Assembly: GCF_001898315.1 (NCBI RefSeq)
Contig: NZ_MKTQ01000014.1
Coordinates: 223,087 to 287,086 of the forward strand
Source of the DNA: Microbacterium sp. 70-16
Lineage (GTDB): Bacteria; Actinomycetota; Actinomycetes; Actinomycetales; Microbacteriaceae
Direction of reading: 5' to 3'
DNA: 64,000 nucleotides
Positions 7,988-16,382 of this stretch are shown here, one piece after another. The position numbers and the translations under genes are program-made. Each line of letters begins with the position of its first letter. Position 1 is the stretch's first letter. The notes under the pieces were generated by a model. The model was given only the letters and a program-made list of their open reading frames with translations. It was not told where the DNA came from and did not search any database.

Positions 7988-9034
7988 GTGACGCACACCG
8001 CTCCGCTTCAGATCGTCGCCCCCGCAGCACTCGCGCCCGCTGCGGCGGCACCCGCTGCGCCCGCGGGCGCTGCGCCCCGCCATCGCACGGCCGGCATCGT
8101 CATGGCGGTGTTCTCGGCACTCGCGTTCTCGTCGAGTGGGCCGCTGGTCAAACCGCTGCTCGAGGCCGGCTGGTCGCTGTCGGCGGCCCTCATCATCCGG
8201 ATGGGGCTCGCCGGTCTCATCCTTTCGCCCGCGTTGGTGGCAGCCATCCGTCGCGAGCACTCCTTCCTGCGCCGGCACTGGCGGTCGCTCGTGGCGTTCG
8301 GGCTCATTCCGGTGGCCGGATGCCAGCTGCTGTTCTTCTCGGCGATGCAGCGGATGCCCGTGGCCGTGGCCCTGCTCATCCAGTACCTCGCGCCTGTGCT
8401 GCTCGTCGGGTTCGTGTGGCTGCGCACGCGCCGCGCGCCGTCGCGGCTCGTGATCGTCGGCTCGATCGTCGCGATCGTGGGGCTCGTGCTGGTCGTGGAC
8501 ATCTCGGGGGCGCGCTTCGACTTGCTCGGCACGATCCTCGCGCTCGGCGCCGCCGTCACTGTCTGCGTGTACTTCGTCATGAGCGAGCGCACGGGTGACG
8601 ACCTGCCGCCACTCGCCTTGGCCTCCGGCGGCCTGCTCGTCGGCGCGCTGGCGATGGGCGTGGTCGCCGTCACCGGTGCGATCGGGTTCGCCGCACCCGC
8701 CGTGACGGTGACCTTCCGCGGCATCGACGTGCCGGGCATCCTGCCGATCCTCTGGGTCGGCGGTGTCGCGACGACACTCGGCTACGCGCTGGGCGTCATG
8801 GCCGTGCCGCGCATCGGCTCGCGCCTGGCATCGTTCATCGGACTCAGCGAAGTGCTCTGCGCGCTCGGCTTCGCGTGGTTGCTGCTGGGCGAGACCCCCG
8901 CGCCGATCCAGTTCTTCGGCGGTGCCGTGCTGCTCGTCGGCGTCGTGCTGGTGCGGATGGATGCCGCGCAGGTCGACGCGGTCAGCGTTCCGATCGAGCC
9001 GATTCCAGGATCGGTCGCACCCGATAGCCGATGA
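7988..9034 (+). CDS. EamA/RhtA-type exporter (10 membrane segments)
   Basis: The 348-residue membrane protein is a two-fold repeat of five hydrophobic segments, the drug/metabolite transporter architecture. The first EamA unit spans roughly residues 30-170 (VMAVFSALAFSSSGPLVKPLL onward) and the second about 185-330. It probably exports small metabolites or amino acids. GAAGGA at 7975-7980 fixes the GTG start at 7988; an ATG at 7949 in frame is less likely. The 3' end overlaps the convergent Lrp gene by 53 bases. Confidence 0.82.
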   Translation: MTHTAPLQIVAPAALAPAAAAPAAPAGAAPRHRTAGIVMAVFSALAFSSSGPLVKPLLEAGWSLSAALIIRMGLAGLILSPALVAAIRREHSFLRRHWRSLVAFGLIPVAGCQLLFFSAMQRMPVAVALLIQYLAPVLLVGFVWLRTRRAPSRLVIVGSIVAIVGLVLVVDISGARFDLLGTILALGAAVTVCVYFVMSERTGDDLPPLALASGGLLVGALAMGVVAVTGAIGFAAPAVTVTFRGIDVPGILPILWVGGVATTLGYALGVMAVPRIGSRLASFIGLSEVLCALGFAWLLLGETPAPIQFFGGAVLLVGVVLVRMDAAQVDAVSVPIEPIPGSVAPDSR

Positions 9035-9455
9035 CCTCGCCCATCACCAGTGAGGTCTCGGTGCGCTCGACGCCATCGATAGCCAGGATGCGGCCGTCCA
9101 CGTCGAACAGGTGTTGCGTGTCGCGCGCGGCGACGCGCACCAGCAGATCGACCTGACCGCTCAGTCCGTGCGCCTGGATGACCTCGGGGATCTCGGCGAG
9201 ATCGGCCGTGATGCGCGGAATGTCGGCCTGGCGCACGACGACGCTGATCATCGCCTCGATCGGCAGCCCGAGCGCCGCCGGTGACATCGCGCGCTCGAAC
9301 GACTGGAACACGCCTGACCTCTCCAGCCGCAGCATGCGCGCCTGGACGGTGTTGCGCGAGAGGCCGAGTCGGTCTGCCAGAGCGACGACGGTCGCACGGT
9401 GATCGTCGGCGAGCGCACTGAGCAGCTCGAGATCAATGCGGTCGAGGGACGTCAT
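8982..9455 (-). CDS. Lrp/AsnC-family transcriptional regulator
   Basis: The 157-residue protein has an N-terminal winged helix-turn-helix (LDRIDLELLSALADDHRATVVALADRLGLSRNTVQARMLRLERSGV) and a C-terminal RAM ligand-binding domain ending TSLVMGEVIGYR. The ATG at 9453-9455 is preferred over upstream codons because it begins the conserved helix. It is divergent from the branched-chain 2-oxoacid dehydrogenase operon and probably controls it in response to an amino acid, as BkdR does in Pseudomonas. GCTCAAGC repeats between the two genes are candidate binding sites. Confidence 0.9.
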   Translation of the reverse strand: MTSLDRIDLELLSALADDHRATVVALADRLGLSRNTVQARMLRLERSGVFQSFERAMSPAALGLPIEAMISVVVRQADIPRITADLAEIPEVIQAHGLSGQVDLLVRVAARDTQHLFDVDGRILAIDGVERTETSLVMGEVIGYRVRPILESARSER

Positions 9456-9500
9456 AGTGACCAACCGTAGCAGTGACACGTGGGTTCAGATGCGCAACAT

Positions 9501-9556
9501 GCTCAAGCGCAGCGCGGATGCTTGAGCGAGGTGCGATGTCGACGTACGCTCAAAGC
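9501..9556. promoter_or_regulatory. Candidate Lrp/BkdR operator upstream of bkdA
   Basis: GCTCAAGC (9501-9508) and GCTTGAGC (9520-9527) are exact reverse complements, 19 bases centre to centre. A third near-copy GCTCAAAGC lies at 9548-9556. They fall between the Lrp gene and the operon it faces. The repeats are visible in the sequence; the assignment to this regulator is inference. Confidence 0.55.
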
Positions 9557-9628
9557 AGTCGGCGACGAGGCCGGCACCGGAAGCGCTGGAGTCCACAAGA
9601 CCCCGCCGCGCGACCCGAAGGGATGACG

Positions 9629-10753
9629 ATGATGTACACCCTCACGACCCAGACAGCGCACGGCGCCGACACCGGCGAGGTCTCGCGCCTGCTGACTCCC
9701 GATGGCGAGCGCGTCGCGGACCCGGTCTTGGACCTCTGGGCGGCGGACCTCGACGTACAGACGCTGCGCACGCTCTACCGCGACATGGCGATCACTCGGC
9801 GCATCGATGCCGAGGGTGTCGCGCTGCAGCGCCAGGGGCAGTTGGGTCTGTGGGCCCCCGCGCAGGGCCAGGAGGCGATCCAGGCCGCCAGCGCCCGCGC
9901 CTGCCGCGACGACGACTTCCTCTTCCCGAGCTATCGCGAGCTCGGCGTGCTCGTCGTGCGCGGCGCGCGTCCGGCCGACCTCGTCCTCGGTTGGCGCGGC
10001 GAGGTGCACGGCACGTTCGATCCGTACGCGCTGAACGTCGCGACGCCGCAGATCATCATCGGTGCGCAGGCGCTGCACGCAACTGGCTACGCCATGGGCA
10101 TCCAGCGTGATGGCACCGATCAGGTTGCTGTCGCCTACTTCGGCGACGGGGCGACGAGCCAGGGCGACGTGAACGAGGCGATGGTGTTCGCCTCGTCGTT
10201 CGGGGCGCCGGTGGTCTTCGTGTGCTCCAACAATCAATGGGCGATCTCTGAGCCCGTGACGGTGCAGTCGCACTTCCCGATCGCCGGTCGCGCACCGGGC
10301 TTCGGCATCCCGAGCATCCGCGTCGACGGCAACGACGCGATCGCGTGCGCCGCCGCGATGCGGTGGGCACTCGACCAGGCGCGCTCGGGCCGCGGCCCCG
10401 CCTTCATCGAGGCGGTCACCTACCGGATGGGGCCGCACACCACCTCGGATGACCCGACGCGCTACCGCGACAAGGACGAGGTCGAGCTGTGGCGGGGCCG
10501 CGACCCGCTCACGCGCCTCGAAGCGCACCTGCGGCACCTCGGCGCCTTCGACGACGCCTTCGCCACCGAGGTCGCAGCCGCCGGCGACGCGTTCGCCGCG
10601 GGCATGCGCGAAGCGGCGCTGACCGCGCGCACGCGTCCGGCGATCGAGGTGCTCGACGATGTGTACGCCGAGCCACACTCGGGCATCGATCGGCAGCGCG
10701 AGCGATTCGCCGCGTATCTGTCGGGCTTCGACGGCGAGGAGGCGGCGCGATGA
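9629..10753 (+). CDS. bkdA: Branched-chain 2-oxoacid (or pyruvate) dehydrogenase E1 alpha subunit
   Basis: The 374-residue protein is the thiamine-diphosphate-binding half of the E1 decarboxylase. The ThDP motif GDGATSQGDVNEA ... CSNNQWAIS is intact, as is the regulatory-loop region TYRMGPHTTSDDPTRYR. The complex oxidatively decarboxylates 2-oxoisocaproate, 2-oxoisovalerate and 2-oxo-3-methylvalerate to acyl-CoA. GAAGGG at 9617-9622 favours the ATG at 9629, although ATG 9623 is possible. The branched-chain role is inferred from the divergent Lrp regulator and the downstream acyl-CoA dehydrogenase-MaoC-CitE genes. No E3 gene is in the cluster. Confidence 0.9.
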   Translation: MMYTLTTQTAHGADTGEVSRLLTPDGERVADPVLDLWAADLDVQTLRTLYRDMAITRRIDAEGVALQRQGQLGLWAPAQGQEAIQAASARACRDDDFLFPSYRELGVLVVRGARPADLVLGWRGEVHGTFDPYALNVATPQIIIGAQALHATGYAMGIQRDGTDQVAVAYFGDGATSQGDVNEAMVFASSFGAPVVFVCSNNQWAISEPVTVQSHFPIAGRAPGFGIPSIRVDGNDAIACAAAMRWALDQARSGRGPAFIEAVTYRMGPHTTSDDPTRYRDKDEVELWRGRDPLTRLEAHLRHLGAFDDAFATEVAAAGDAFAAGMREAALTARTRPAIEVLDDVYAEPHSGIDRQRERFAAYLSGFDGEEAAR

Positions 10754-11775
10754 CCGCCCTCACGATGAGCAAGGCCCTCACCGCGGGGCTTCGCAGTGCT
10801 ATGACCCGCGACGACCGCGTCGTCGTGATGGGGGAGGACATCGGCAAGCTAGGCGGGGTGTTCCGCATCACCGACGGGCTGCTCGGCGAGTTCGGCCCGC
10901 AGCGCGTGATCGACACACCATTGGCCGAATCGGGCATCGTCGGCACCGCCGTGGGCCTTGCGTACCGCGGCTTCCGGCCCGTGGTCGAGATCCAGTTCGA
11001 CGGCTTCGTGTACCCCGCGTTCGACCAGATCGTGTGTCAGGTCGCGAAGCTGCACTATCGCACGCGCGGCCAGGTGAAGATGCCGATCACGATCCGCATT
11101 CCGTGGGCGGGCGGGGTCGGCGCGGCCGAGCACCACTCCGAATCGCCCGAGGCCTACTTCGTGCACACGGCCGGGCTGCGTGTCGTCGCGGTGTCCAATC
11201 CGAAGGATGCCTACACCGTGCTGCAGCAGGCGATCGCGTGCGACGATCCGGTTGTCTTCTTCGAGCCCAAGCGGCTCTACCACCACCGCTTCGACGGGGC
11301 CGAGGGCGACATCGACCTGTCGGCGGACATCTCCGACGCCCCGCCCATGGGCCTCGCCCGTGTCGTGCGCGAGGGGACCGATGTCACCCTCGTCACGTAC
11401 GGCGCGCAAGTGCTGACGGCGCTGGATGCCGCGACAGCGGCCGAGGACGACGGCGTCTCGATCGAGGTGATCGACCTGCGCTCGCTCTCGCCCGTCGACT
11501 ACCGCACGGTCGCGGCGTCGGTCCGCAAGACCGGGCGCGTCGTGGTCACGCACGAAGCCGGCGGTGAGGCCGGGGTCGGCGCCGAAGTGATCGCGAGCAT
11601 CACGGAGCAGTGCTTCCACTATCTGGAGGCACCGCCGCTGCGGGTGACCGGCCACGACATCCCGTATCCGCCGGCGAAGCTCGAGAAGCACCACATCCCC
11701 GACCTCGACCGGATCCTCGACGCGGTCGACCGTGTGCTCGACCGGCCGAACAGCCTGTCGGAGGTGACGCTGTGA
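10750..11775 (+). CDS. bkdB: Branched-chain 2-oxoacid dehydrogenase E1 beta subunit
   Basis: The 341-residue protein carries the pyrimidine-binding transketolase domain (VVVMGEDIGKLGGVFRITDGL with the activating glutamate). The C-terminal transketolase domain (VTLVTYGAQVLTALDAA, SIEVIDLRSLSPVD) also looks complete. Its ATG overlaps the bkdA stop in an ATGA tetranucleotide, so translation is coupled and the subunits should be made in equal amounts. It forms the alpha2-beta2 E1 with the upstream protein. Confidence 0.93.
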   Translation: MTALTMSKALTAGLRSAMTRDDRVVVMGEDIGKLGGVFRITDGLLGEFGPQRVIDTPLAESGIVGTAVGLAYRGFRPVVEIQFDGFVYPAFDQIVCQVAKLHYRTRGQVKMPITIRIPWAGGVGAAEHHSESPEAYFVHTAGLRVVAVSNPKDAYTVLQQAIACDDPVVFFEPKRLYHHRFDGAEGDIDLSADISDAPPMGLARVVREGTDVTLVTYGAQVLTALDAATAAEDDGVSIEVIDLRSLSPVDYRTVAASVRKTGRVVVTHEAGGEAGVGAEVIASITEQCFHYLEAPPLRVTGHDIPYPPAKLEKHHIPDLDRILDAVDRVLDRPNSLSEVTL

Positions 11776-13148
11776 TGAGCGAGTTCCTGTTGCCTGACCT
11801 GGGCGAGGGGCTGCCCGAAGCCGAGCTCGTGCAGTGGCTCGTGGCCGTCGGTGACGAGGTCACGCTCAACCAGCCGATCGCCGAGGTCGAGACGGCGAAG
11901 GCGGTCGTCGAACTGCCCTCGCCGTACGCCGGCACGGTGCGGCAACTGCACGCCGCCGCGGGCGACGTCATCGCGGTCGGCGGAGCGCTCATCGCGATCG
12001 ATGTCGCGGGGGAGTCCGCGGCCCAGCCCGAACCTGTGGCTGCCCCTGAGGCGGCTGCGGCGGCCGCTGAGCTGCCGGCTGCGGATGCCGCGGCCGTGCC
12101 GAACCTCGTCGGCTACGGCGCGCAGCCTCGCGCGGCGGGGCGTCCGCAGCGTCGCGCGCGCCACGGGCACGCCAACTCCGGCGCGGCCGCAGACACCGCT
12201 GTGCTCGAAGCCGCACCGCACGACGCGGTGGTCGACACGCCCGACGAAGTGCGGCACGAGCGACCGCGGTCGACGCCGCCGGTGCGCCAGCTCGCGAAGC
12301 GGCTCGGGGTTGACCTCGCCCTCGTCGAGGCATCCGGCGTCACAGGCGTGATCGGCCGCGACGACGTCGAGCGCTTCGCGGCGCAGCTCTCCAGCGCCAC
12401 CACGACGGCGCCGGCAGTGGCGCCCACAGTCGCGACGCCGCCCGACGAGCGCGAGACACGCACGCCGATCCGCGGCGTGCGCAAGGCGACGGCCGCGGCG
12501 ATGGTGCGCAGCGCATTCTCGGCACCGCACGTGACGTGCTTCCTCGACGTCGATGTCACCGAGACGATGCGCCTGATCGCCACGTTGCGGGCCGATCCCC
12601 GTCTGCAGGATCACCGCATCGGCCTGCTCGCGGTCGTGGCGAAAGCCGTGTGCCTCGCGCTGCGGGCGGAACCCGTGCTCAACTCGAGTTGGGACGAGGA
12701 TGCTGGGGAGATCGTCGCGCACCACTATGTCAGCCTCGGGATCGCCGCGGCGACCGAGCGAGGGCTGCTCGTCCCGCACATCTCCGACGCTGACGCACTC
12801 AGCCTGCCCGAACTGGCCGAGGCGATCCGCGAGCTGACGAGCACGGTGCGCTCGGGCCGCGCCACGCCCGCGTCGCTGTCTGACGGGACGTTCTCGATCA
12901 CGAACTTCGGCGTCTTCGGCGTCGATGCCGGCACCCCCATCCTCAATCCGCCCGAAGCGGGCATCCTCGGACTCGGCACCGTGCGGCGCCGTCCGTGGGA
13001 GTTCGAGGGCGACATCGCGCTGCGCGAGGTCGTCACGCTGAGCCTGTCGTTCGATCACCGTGTCGTCGACGGCGAGCAGGGCGGCCGATTCCTCGCGACG
13101 GTCGGCGACATGCTGCGTGAGCCGGCGCGCGCGCTGCTGCTGGTGTGA
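11775..13148 (+). CDS. bkdC: Dihydrolipoyl acyltransferase E2 of the branched-chain 2-oxoacid dehydrogenase
   Basis: The 457-residue E2 has one N-terminal lipoyl domain (residues 1-75, lipoyl lysine in EVETAKAVVEL). An Ala/Pro/His-rich linker and a peripheral subunit-binding domain (about 165-205, TPPVRQLAKRLGVDLALVEA) follow. The C-terminal acyltransferase domain carries the catalytic SLSFDHRVVDG. It moves the acyl group from E1 to CoA. The ATG shares one base with the bkdB stop. A single lipoyl domain is typical of branched-chain E2 proteins. Confidence 0.93.
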   Translation: MSEFLLPDLGEGLPEAELVQWLVAVGDEVTLNQPIAEVETAKAVVELPSPYAGTVRQLHAAAGDVIAVGGALIAIDVAGESAAQPEPVAAPEAAAAAAELPAADAAAVPNLVGYGAQPRAAGRPQRRARHGHANSGAAADTAVLEAAPHDAVVDTPDEVRHERPRSTPPVRQLAKRLGVDLALVEASGVTGVIGRDDVERFAAQLSSATTTAPAVAPTVATPPDERETRTPIRGVRKATAAAMVRSAFSAPHVTCFLDVDVTETMRLIATLRADPRLQDHRIGLLAVVAKAVCLALRAEPVLNSSWDEDAGEIVAHHYVSLGIAAATERGLLVPHISDADALSLPELAEAIRELTSTVRSGRATPASLSDGTFSITNFGVFGVDAGTPILNPPEAGILGLGTVRRRPWEFEGDIALREVVTLSLSFDHRVVDGEQGGRFLATVGDMLREPARALLLV

Positions 13149-13171
13149 GGCGCTGCCCGTCGGGGCACCGG

Positions 13172-13777
13172 TCAGCGCGCGGTCAGCGCGGCGTAGGCCA
13201 TGTCGGCGAGGATGTCGTGCACCGTGTCGGCGTGCACGGGGGTGGCGGGTGCGAGCGCACGCACCGAGTACGGCGTCGAGTTGAGCAGTCCGAAGCCCGC
13301 ATGCGCGCGCACCCGCAGGTCTTCGCGTGGGCGATCGGGGTGCAGGCGGGAGAGCACGCCCACCCACAGGTCGACATACTCGCGCTGCAGGCGGCGGACG
13401 CGATGCCGATCCTCATCACCGAGCTGTGCGAGCTCGCCGTCCTGCACGCGGATGACATCGGCATCGGCCAACGCGAACTCGGCATGGAAATCGATGAGCT
13501 CACGCAACTGCGCCGCGGGGTCGTGAGTGGTGGCGGTCACCCGCTGGCCACCGGCGAGCAGATCGTCGCTGGCGCGCAGCAGAATCGCACCGAGCAGGGC
13601 CCGTTTGCTCGCGAAGTGGCGGTAGACGGCAGGCCCCGTGATGCCAACGGCGGCTCCGAGATCCTCGAGGCTCACGCCGTCGAACCCGTGCGCCGCGAAC
13701 AGCCGCGCCGCGGCGCGCAGCAGCGCGTCGTGCCGCTCGGCCTTGGCGCGACCGCGCACGGTGGACGTCATTGCCAT
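13172..13777 (-). CDS. TetR-family regulator of the acyl-CoA dehydrogenase operon
   Basis: The 201-residue protein has a basic leader and a TetR helix-turn-helix at about residues 17-63 (LEDLGAAVGITGPAVYRHFASKRALL). An alpha-helical ligand domain follows (TetR_C, KstR2/FadR-like). It is divergent from the acyl-CoA dehydrogenase gene and ends 23 bases from the convergent bkdC stop. Two GGTTAG-N6-CTAACC-like boxes in the intergenic space are the probable operators, so it is likely an acyl-CoA-responsive repressor. The ligand is inferred from the neighbours. Confidence 0.87.
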   Translation of the reverse strand: MAMTSTVRGRAKAERHDALLRAAARLFAAHGFDGVSLEDLGAAVGITGPAVYRHFASKRALLGAILLRASDDLLAGGQRVTATTHDPAAQLRELIDFHAEFALADADVIRVQDGELAQLGDEDRHRVRRLQREYVDLWVGVLSRLHPDRPREDLRVRAHAGFGLLNSTPYSVRALAPATPVHADTVHDILADMAYAALTAR

Positions 13778-13780
13778 TCC

Positions 13781-13827
13781 AGTTAATCCTCGCTAACCTG
13801 GAGACACTCGGTTAGGGAACACTAACC
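13781..13827. promoter_or_regulatory. Two TetR-type operators between the regulator and acyl-CoA dehydrogenase
   Basis: GGTTAG-GGAACA-CTAACC at 13810-13827 is a perfect six-base-arm palindrome. AGTTAA-TCCTCG-CTAACC at 13781-13798 is a weaker copy of the same 18-base design. Box starts are 29 bases apart, and both lie in the divergent promoter region, as expected for an autoregulated TetR repressor. Binding is inferred. Confidence 0.7.
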
Positions 13828-13904
13828 CGACGGCGCGCATGCGAGCCAGCGTCGGATGGGTGCTGTGACCGGATCGTGACCGCAACCGCATCGAAGGGGA
13901 TGCC

Positions 13905-15074
13905 ATGGGCGTGCTGGACCTGTCCGCGTACGAGTTGACGGACGAACACCGGGAACTGGCATCCTTCGTCCGTGCCTTCGCCGACGAGCGCGTGGCGCCG
14001 CAGGCCTACGAAGCCGACCGCACGAAGACCCTGCCGCTGGACATCGTCGCCGAGATGGGCGAGATGGGCCTGTTCGGCCTGCCGTTCCCGGAGGATTACG
14101 GCGGTCAGGGCGGCGACTACGTCGCGCTGGGGCTTGCGATCGAGGCTCTCGGCCGCGTCGATCAGTCGATCGCCATCACGCTCGAGGCCGGAGTGAGCCT
14201 CGGCGCGATGCCGGTGTTCCGGTTCGGCACAGACGAGCAACGCGCGCAGCTGCTGCCCGACCTGCTGGCAGGACGTGCCCTCGCCGGCTTCGGTCTCACC
14301 GAACCGGAAGCGGGGTCGGATGCCGGTGGCACCCGCACGACGGCGCGCCGCGACGGCGACGACTGGGTCATCAACGGCGCGAAGCAGTTCATCACGAACT
14401 CAGGCACGGCGATCACACGATTCGTGACCGTGACCGCCGTGACGGGGGAGCGGGACGGTCGCAAGGAAATCTCCACGATCATCGTGCCCGCCGGCACGCC
14501 GGGCTTCACGGTGGGCCCCGCGTACGACAAAGTCGGCTGGCACGCGTCCGACACCCACCCGCTGACCTTCACGGATGCCCGGGTTCCCGCGGCGAACCTG
14601 CTGGGCGAGCGTGGACGCGGGTACGCGAACTTCCTCAGCATCCTCGACGAGGGGCGGGTCGCGATCGCGGCGCTGTCGACGGGCGCCGCGGAGGGATGCC
14701 TGGAAGCGGCCGTCGACTATGCACAGACCCGCCAGGTGTTCGGCAACCGGCTCGGGTCGCGGCAGGCGATCCAATTCATGCTCGCGCGTATGCAGCTGCG
14801 CGTCCACAATGCGCGGCTCGCGTGGCTGCACGCCGCACGACTGCACGACGCGGGGCAGCCGTTCGGCACGGCGGCGTCGATCGCGAAGCTGACGGCATCG
14901 GATGCCGCGATGGACAACGCACGCGATGCGACGCAGATCTTCGGCGGCAACGGCTTCATGAACGAGTACCCGGTCGCGCGGCACTATCGCGACGCGAAGA
15001 TCCTGGAGATCGGTGAGGGCACGACGGAAGTGCAGCTGCTCGTCATCGCACGTGCGCTGGGCCTGGCGGGATAG
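13905..15074 (+). CDS. Acyl-CoA dehydrogenase (probable isovaleryl/short branched-chain)
   Basis: The 389-residue FAD flavoenzyme has the N-terminal helical domain, then GLTEPEAGSDAGGTRTTA at the flavin/substrate site. The C-terminal domain contains IFGGNGFMNEYPVARHYRDAKILEIGEGTTEVQ. It oxidises acyl-CoA to 2-enoyl-CoA with ETF as acceptor. It lies in a catabolic block with the branched-chain dehydrogenase and matches the position of fadE19 beside citE and bkdABC in Mycobacterium tuberculosis, so a leucine-pathway substrate is likely. The ATG at 13905 has GAAGGGGA upstream. Confidence 0.88.
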   Translation: MGVLDLSAYELTDEHRELASFVRAFADERVAPQAYEADRTKTLPLDIVAEMGEMGLFGLPFPEDYGGQGGDYVALGLAIEALGRVDQSIAITLEAGVSLGAMPVFRFGTDEQRAQLLPDLLAGRALAGFGLTEPEAGSDAGGTRTTARRDGDDWVINGAKQFITNSGTAITRFVTVTAVTGERDGRKEISTIIVPAGTPGFTVGPAYDKVGWHASDTHPLTFTDARVPAANLLGERGRGYANFLSILDEGRVAIAALSTGAAEGCLEAAVDYAQTRQVFGNRLGSRQAIQFMLARMQLRVHNARLAWLHAARLHDAGQPFGTAASIAKLTASDAAMDNARDATQIFGGNGFMNEYPVARHYRDAKILEIGEGTTEVQLLVIARALGLAG

Positions 15075-15083
15075 CGTGGGGTC

Positions 15084-15560
15084 ATGACAGAGATCGTCGA
15101 GCGGGGCCTCTACGTCGAGGAGTTCGAGGTCGGTGCGCGCTACGTGCACCGACCGGGTCGCACCGTGACCGAGGCCGACAACGTCGTGTTCTCGGCGCTC
15201 ACGATGAACACCCAGGCGCTGCACCTCGATGCCGCGTTCTCGGCGTCGCAGCCGTTCGGCCAGCGGCTGATGAACTCGATGTGGACGCTCGCGACGATGG
15301 TCGGCGCGTCGGTGCAGCAGCTCACGCAGGGAACGCTCGTCGCGCAGCTCGGGCTATCGGACATCACCTTCCCGCACCCGCTGTTCCACGGCGACACGCT
15401 CTACACCGAGACCACGATCGAGTCGGTGCGGCCTTCGAACTCGCGCCCCGGGCAGGGCATCGTGACGATGCGCCACACCGGTCGCAATCAGGACGGCGAG
15501 ATCGTCGCCCACGCCACGCGCGCGCTACTGATGTGGTGCGCGCCGAAGGAGCAATCGTGA
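15084..15560 (+). CDS. MaoC-like hot-dog dehydratase/hydratase
   Basis: The 158-residue single hot-dog protein contains ALHLDAAFSASQPFG with the catalytic Asp/His pair region, followed by DITFPHPLFHGDTLYTET. Such proteins hydrate 2-enoyl-CoA esters; the family includes mesaconyl-CoA hydratases. It begins 6 bases after TAGCGT (15072-15077) and only 9 bases after the dehydrogenase stop, so it may be transcribed both from the operon and from its own leaderless promoter. Its partner position equals Rv2499c beside citE in M. tuberculosis. Confidence 0.85.
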   Translation: MTEIVERGLYVEEFEVGARYVHRPGRTVTEADNVVFSALTMNTQALHLDAAFSASQPFGQRLMNSMWTLATMVGASVQQLTQGTLVAQLGLSDITFPHPLFHGDTLYTETTIESVRPSNSRPGQGIVTMRHTGRNQDGEIVAHATRALLMWCAPKEQS

Positions 15561-16372
15561 GCTTTGACCTCGGGCCCGCGCTGCTGTTCTGCCCCGCCGA
15601 CCGGCCCGACCGTTACGCCACCGCGCTGCAGCGAGCGGATGCCGTCATCCTCGACCTCGAGGACGCCGTCGCGCCCTCCCGGCGCGCCGCGGCGCGCGGT
15701 GCGCTGATCGACGCGGAACTCGACCCGGCCCGCGTGATCGTGCGCGTCAACCCCGTCGGCACGCCCGATTTCGAAGCCGACCTGGCGACGCTGTCGCAGA
15801 CCGACCTGCGGCTCGTGATGGTCGCCAAGGCCGAATCGCCGAAGCGCATCGCCCGCATCGATCCGCGCTTCTCCGTCATCGCGCTGTGTGAGACGGCGCG
15901 CGGCGTCGTCGCGTGCGAGAAGATCGCCGCGCTGGACAACGTCACCGCCCTCATGTGGGGCGCCGATGACCTCGTCGCCTCGCTCGGCGGTACCGCGAGC
16001 CGCCGTCCCGGGGCGGGTGCGGGCTACCGCGATGTCGCCCGATACGCCCGCGCACGCGTGCTGCTCGCGGCGGGCGCTCGGCGCATCGCCGCGATCGACG
16101 CCGTGCACCTCGACATCGCCGACGAGCGCGGCCTGCGCGCCGAGGCCGAGGATGCTGCGGCGAGCGGCTTCGCGGCATCCGCCTGCATCCACCCGCGTCA
16201 GGTCGAGACGATCCGCGCGGCGTACCGACCCGATGATGAGACGGTGCGCTGGGCGCGCGGAGTGCTGGCTGCCGCCGAGAGCGAGGGCGGCGTCTTCGCG
16301 TTCGAGGGTCGGATGATCGACGAGCCGCTGCTGCGCCAGGCGCGCACGGCGCTCGCGCGCGCTGCGCGCTGA
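15557..16372 (+). CDS. CitE-like / HpcH-family CoA-ester lyase
   Basis: The 271-residue TIM-barrel enzyme has ADAVILDLEDAVAPSRR (acidic metal-binding strand), VIVRVNPVGTPDFEADL, and ALMWGADDLVASLGG before a C-terminal helical extension (ACIHPRQVETIRAAY). It belongs to the stand-alone citrate-lyase beta-like group. The M. tuberculosis relative next to bkdABC acts on 3-hydroxyacyl-CoA thioesters of the HMG/malyl type. The GTG start overlaps the MaoC stop in GTGA with GAAGGA 6 bases upstream. The exact substrate here is not proven. Confidence 0.87.
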   Translation: MSFDLGPALLFCPADRPDRYATALQRADAVILDLEDAVAPSRRAAARGALIDAELDPARVIVRVNPVGTPDFEADLATLSQTDLRLVMVAKAESPKRIARIDPRFSVIALCETARGVVACEKIAALDNVTALMWGADDLVASLGGTASRRPGAGAGYRDVARYARARVLLAAGARRIAAIDAVHLDIADERGLRAEAEDAAASGFAASACIHPRQVETIRAAYRPDDETVRWARGVLAAAESEGGVFAFEGRMIDEPLLRQARTALARAAR

Positions 16373-16382
16373 GCCGGCGGGG

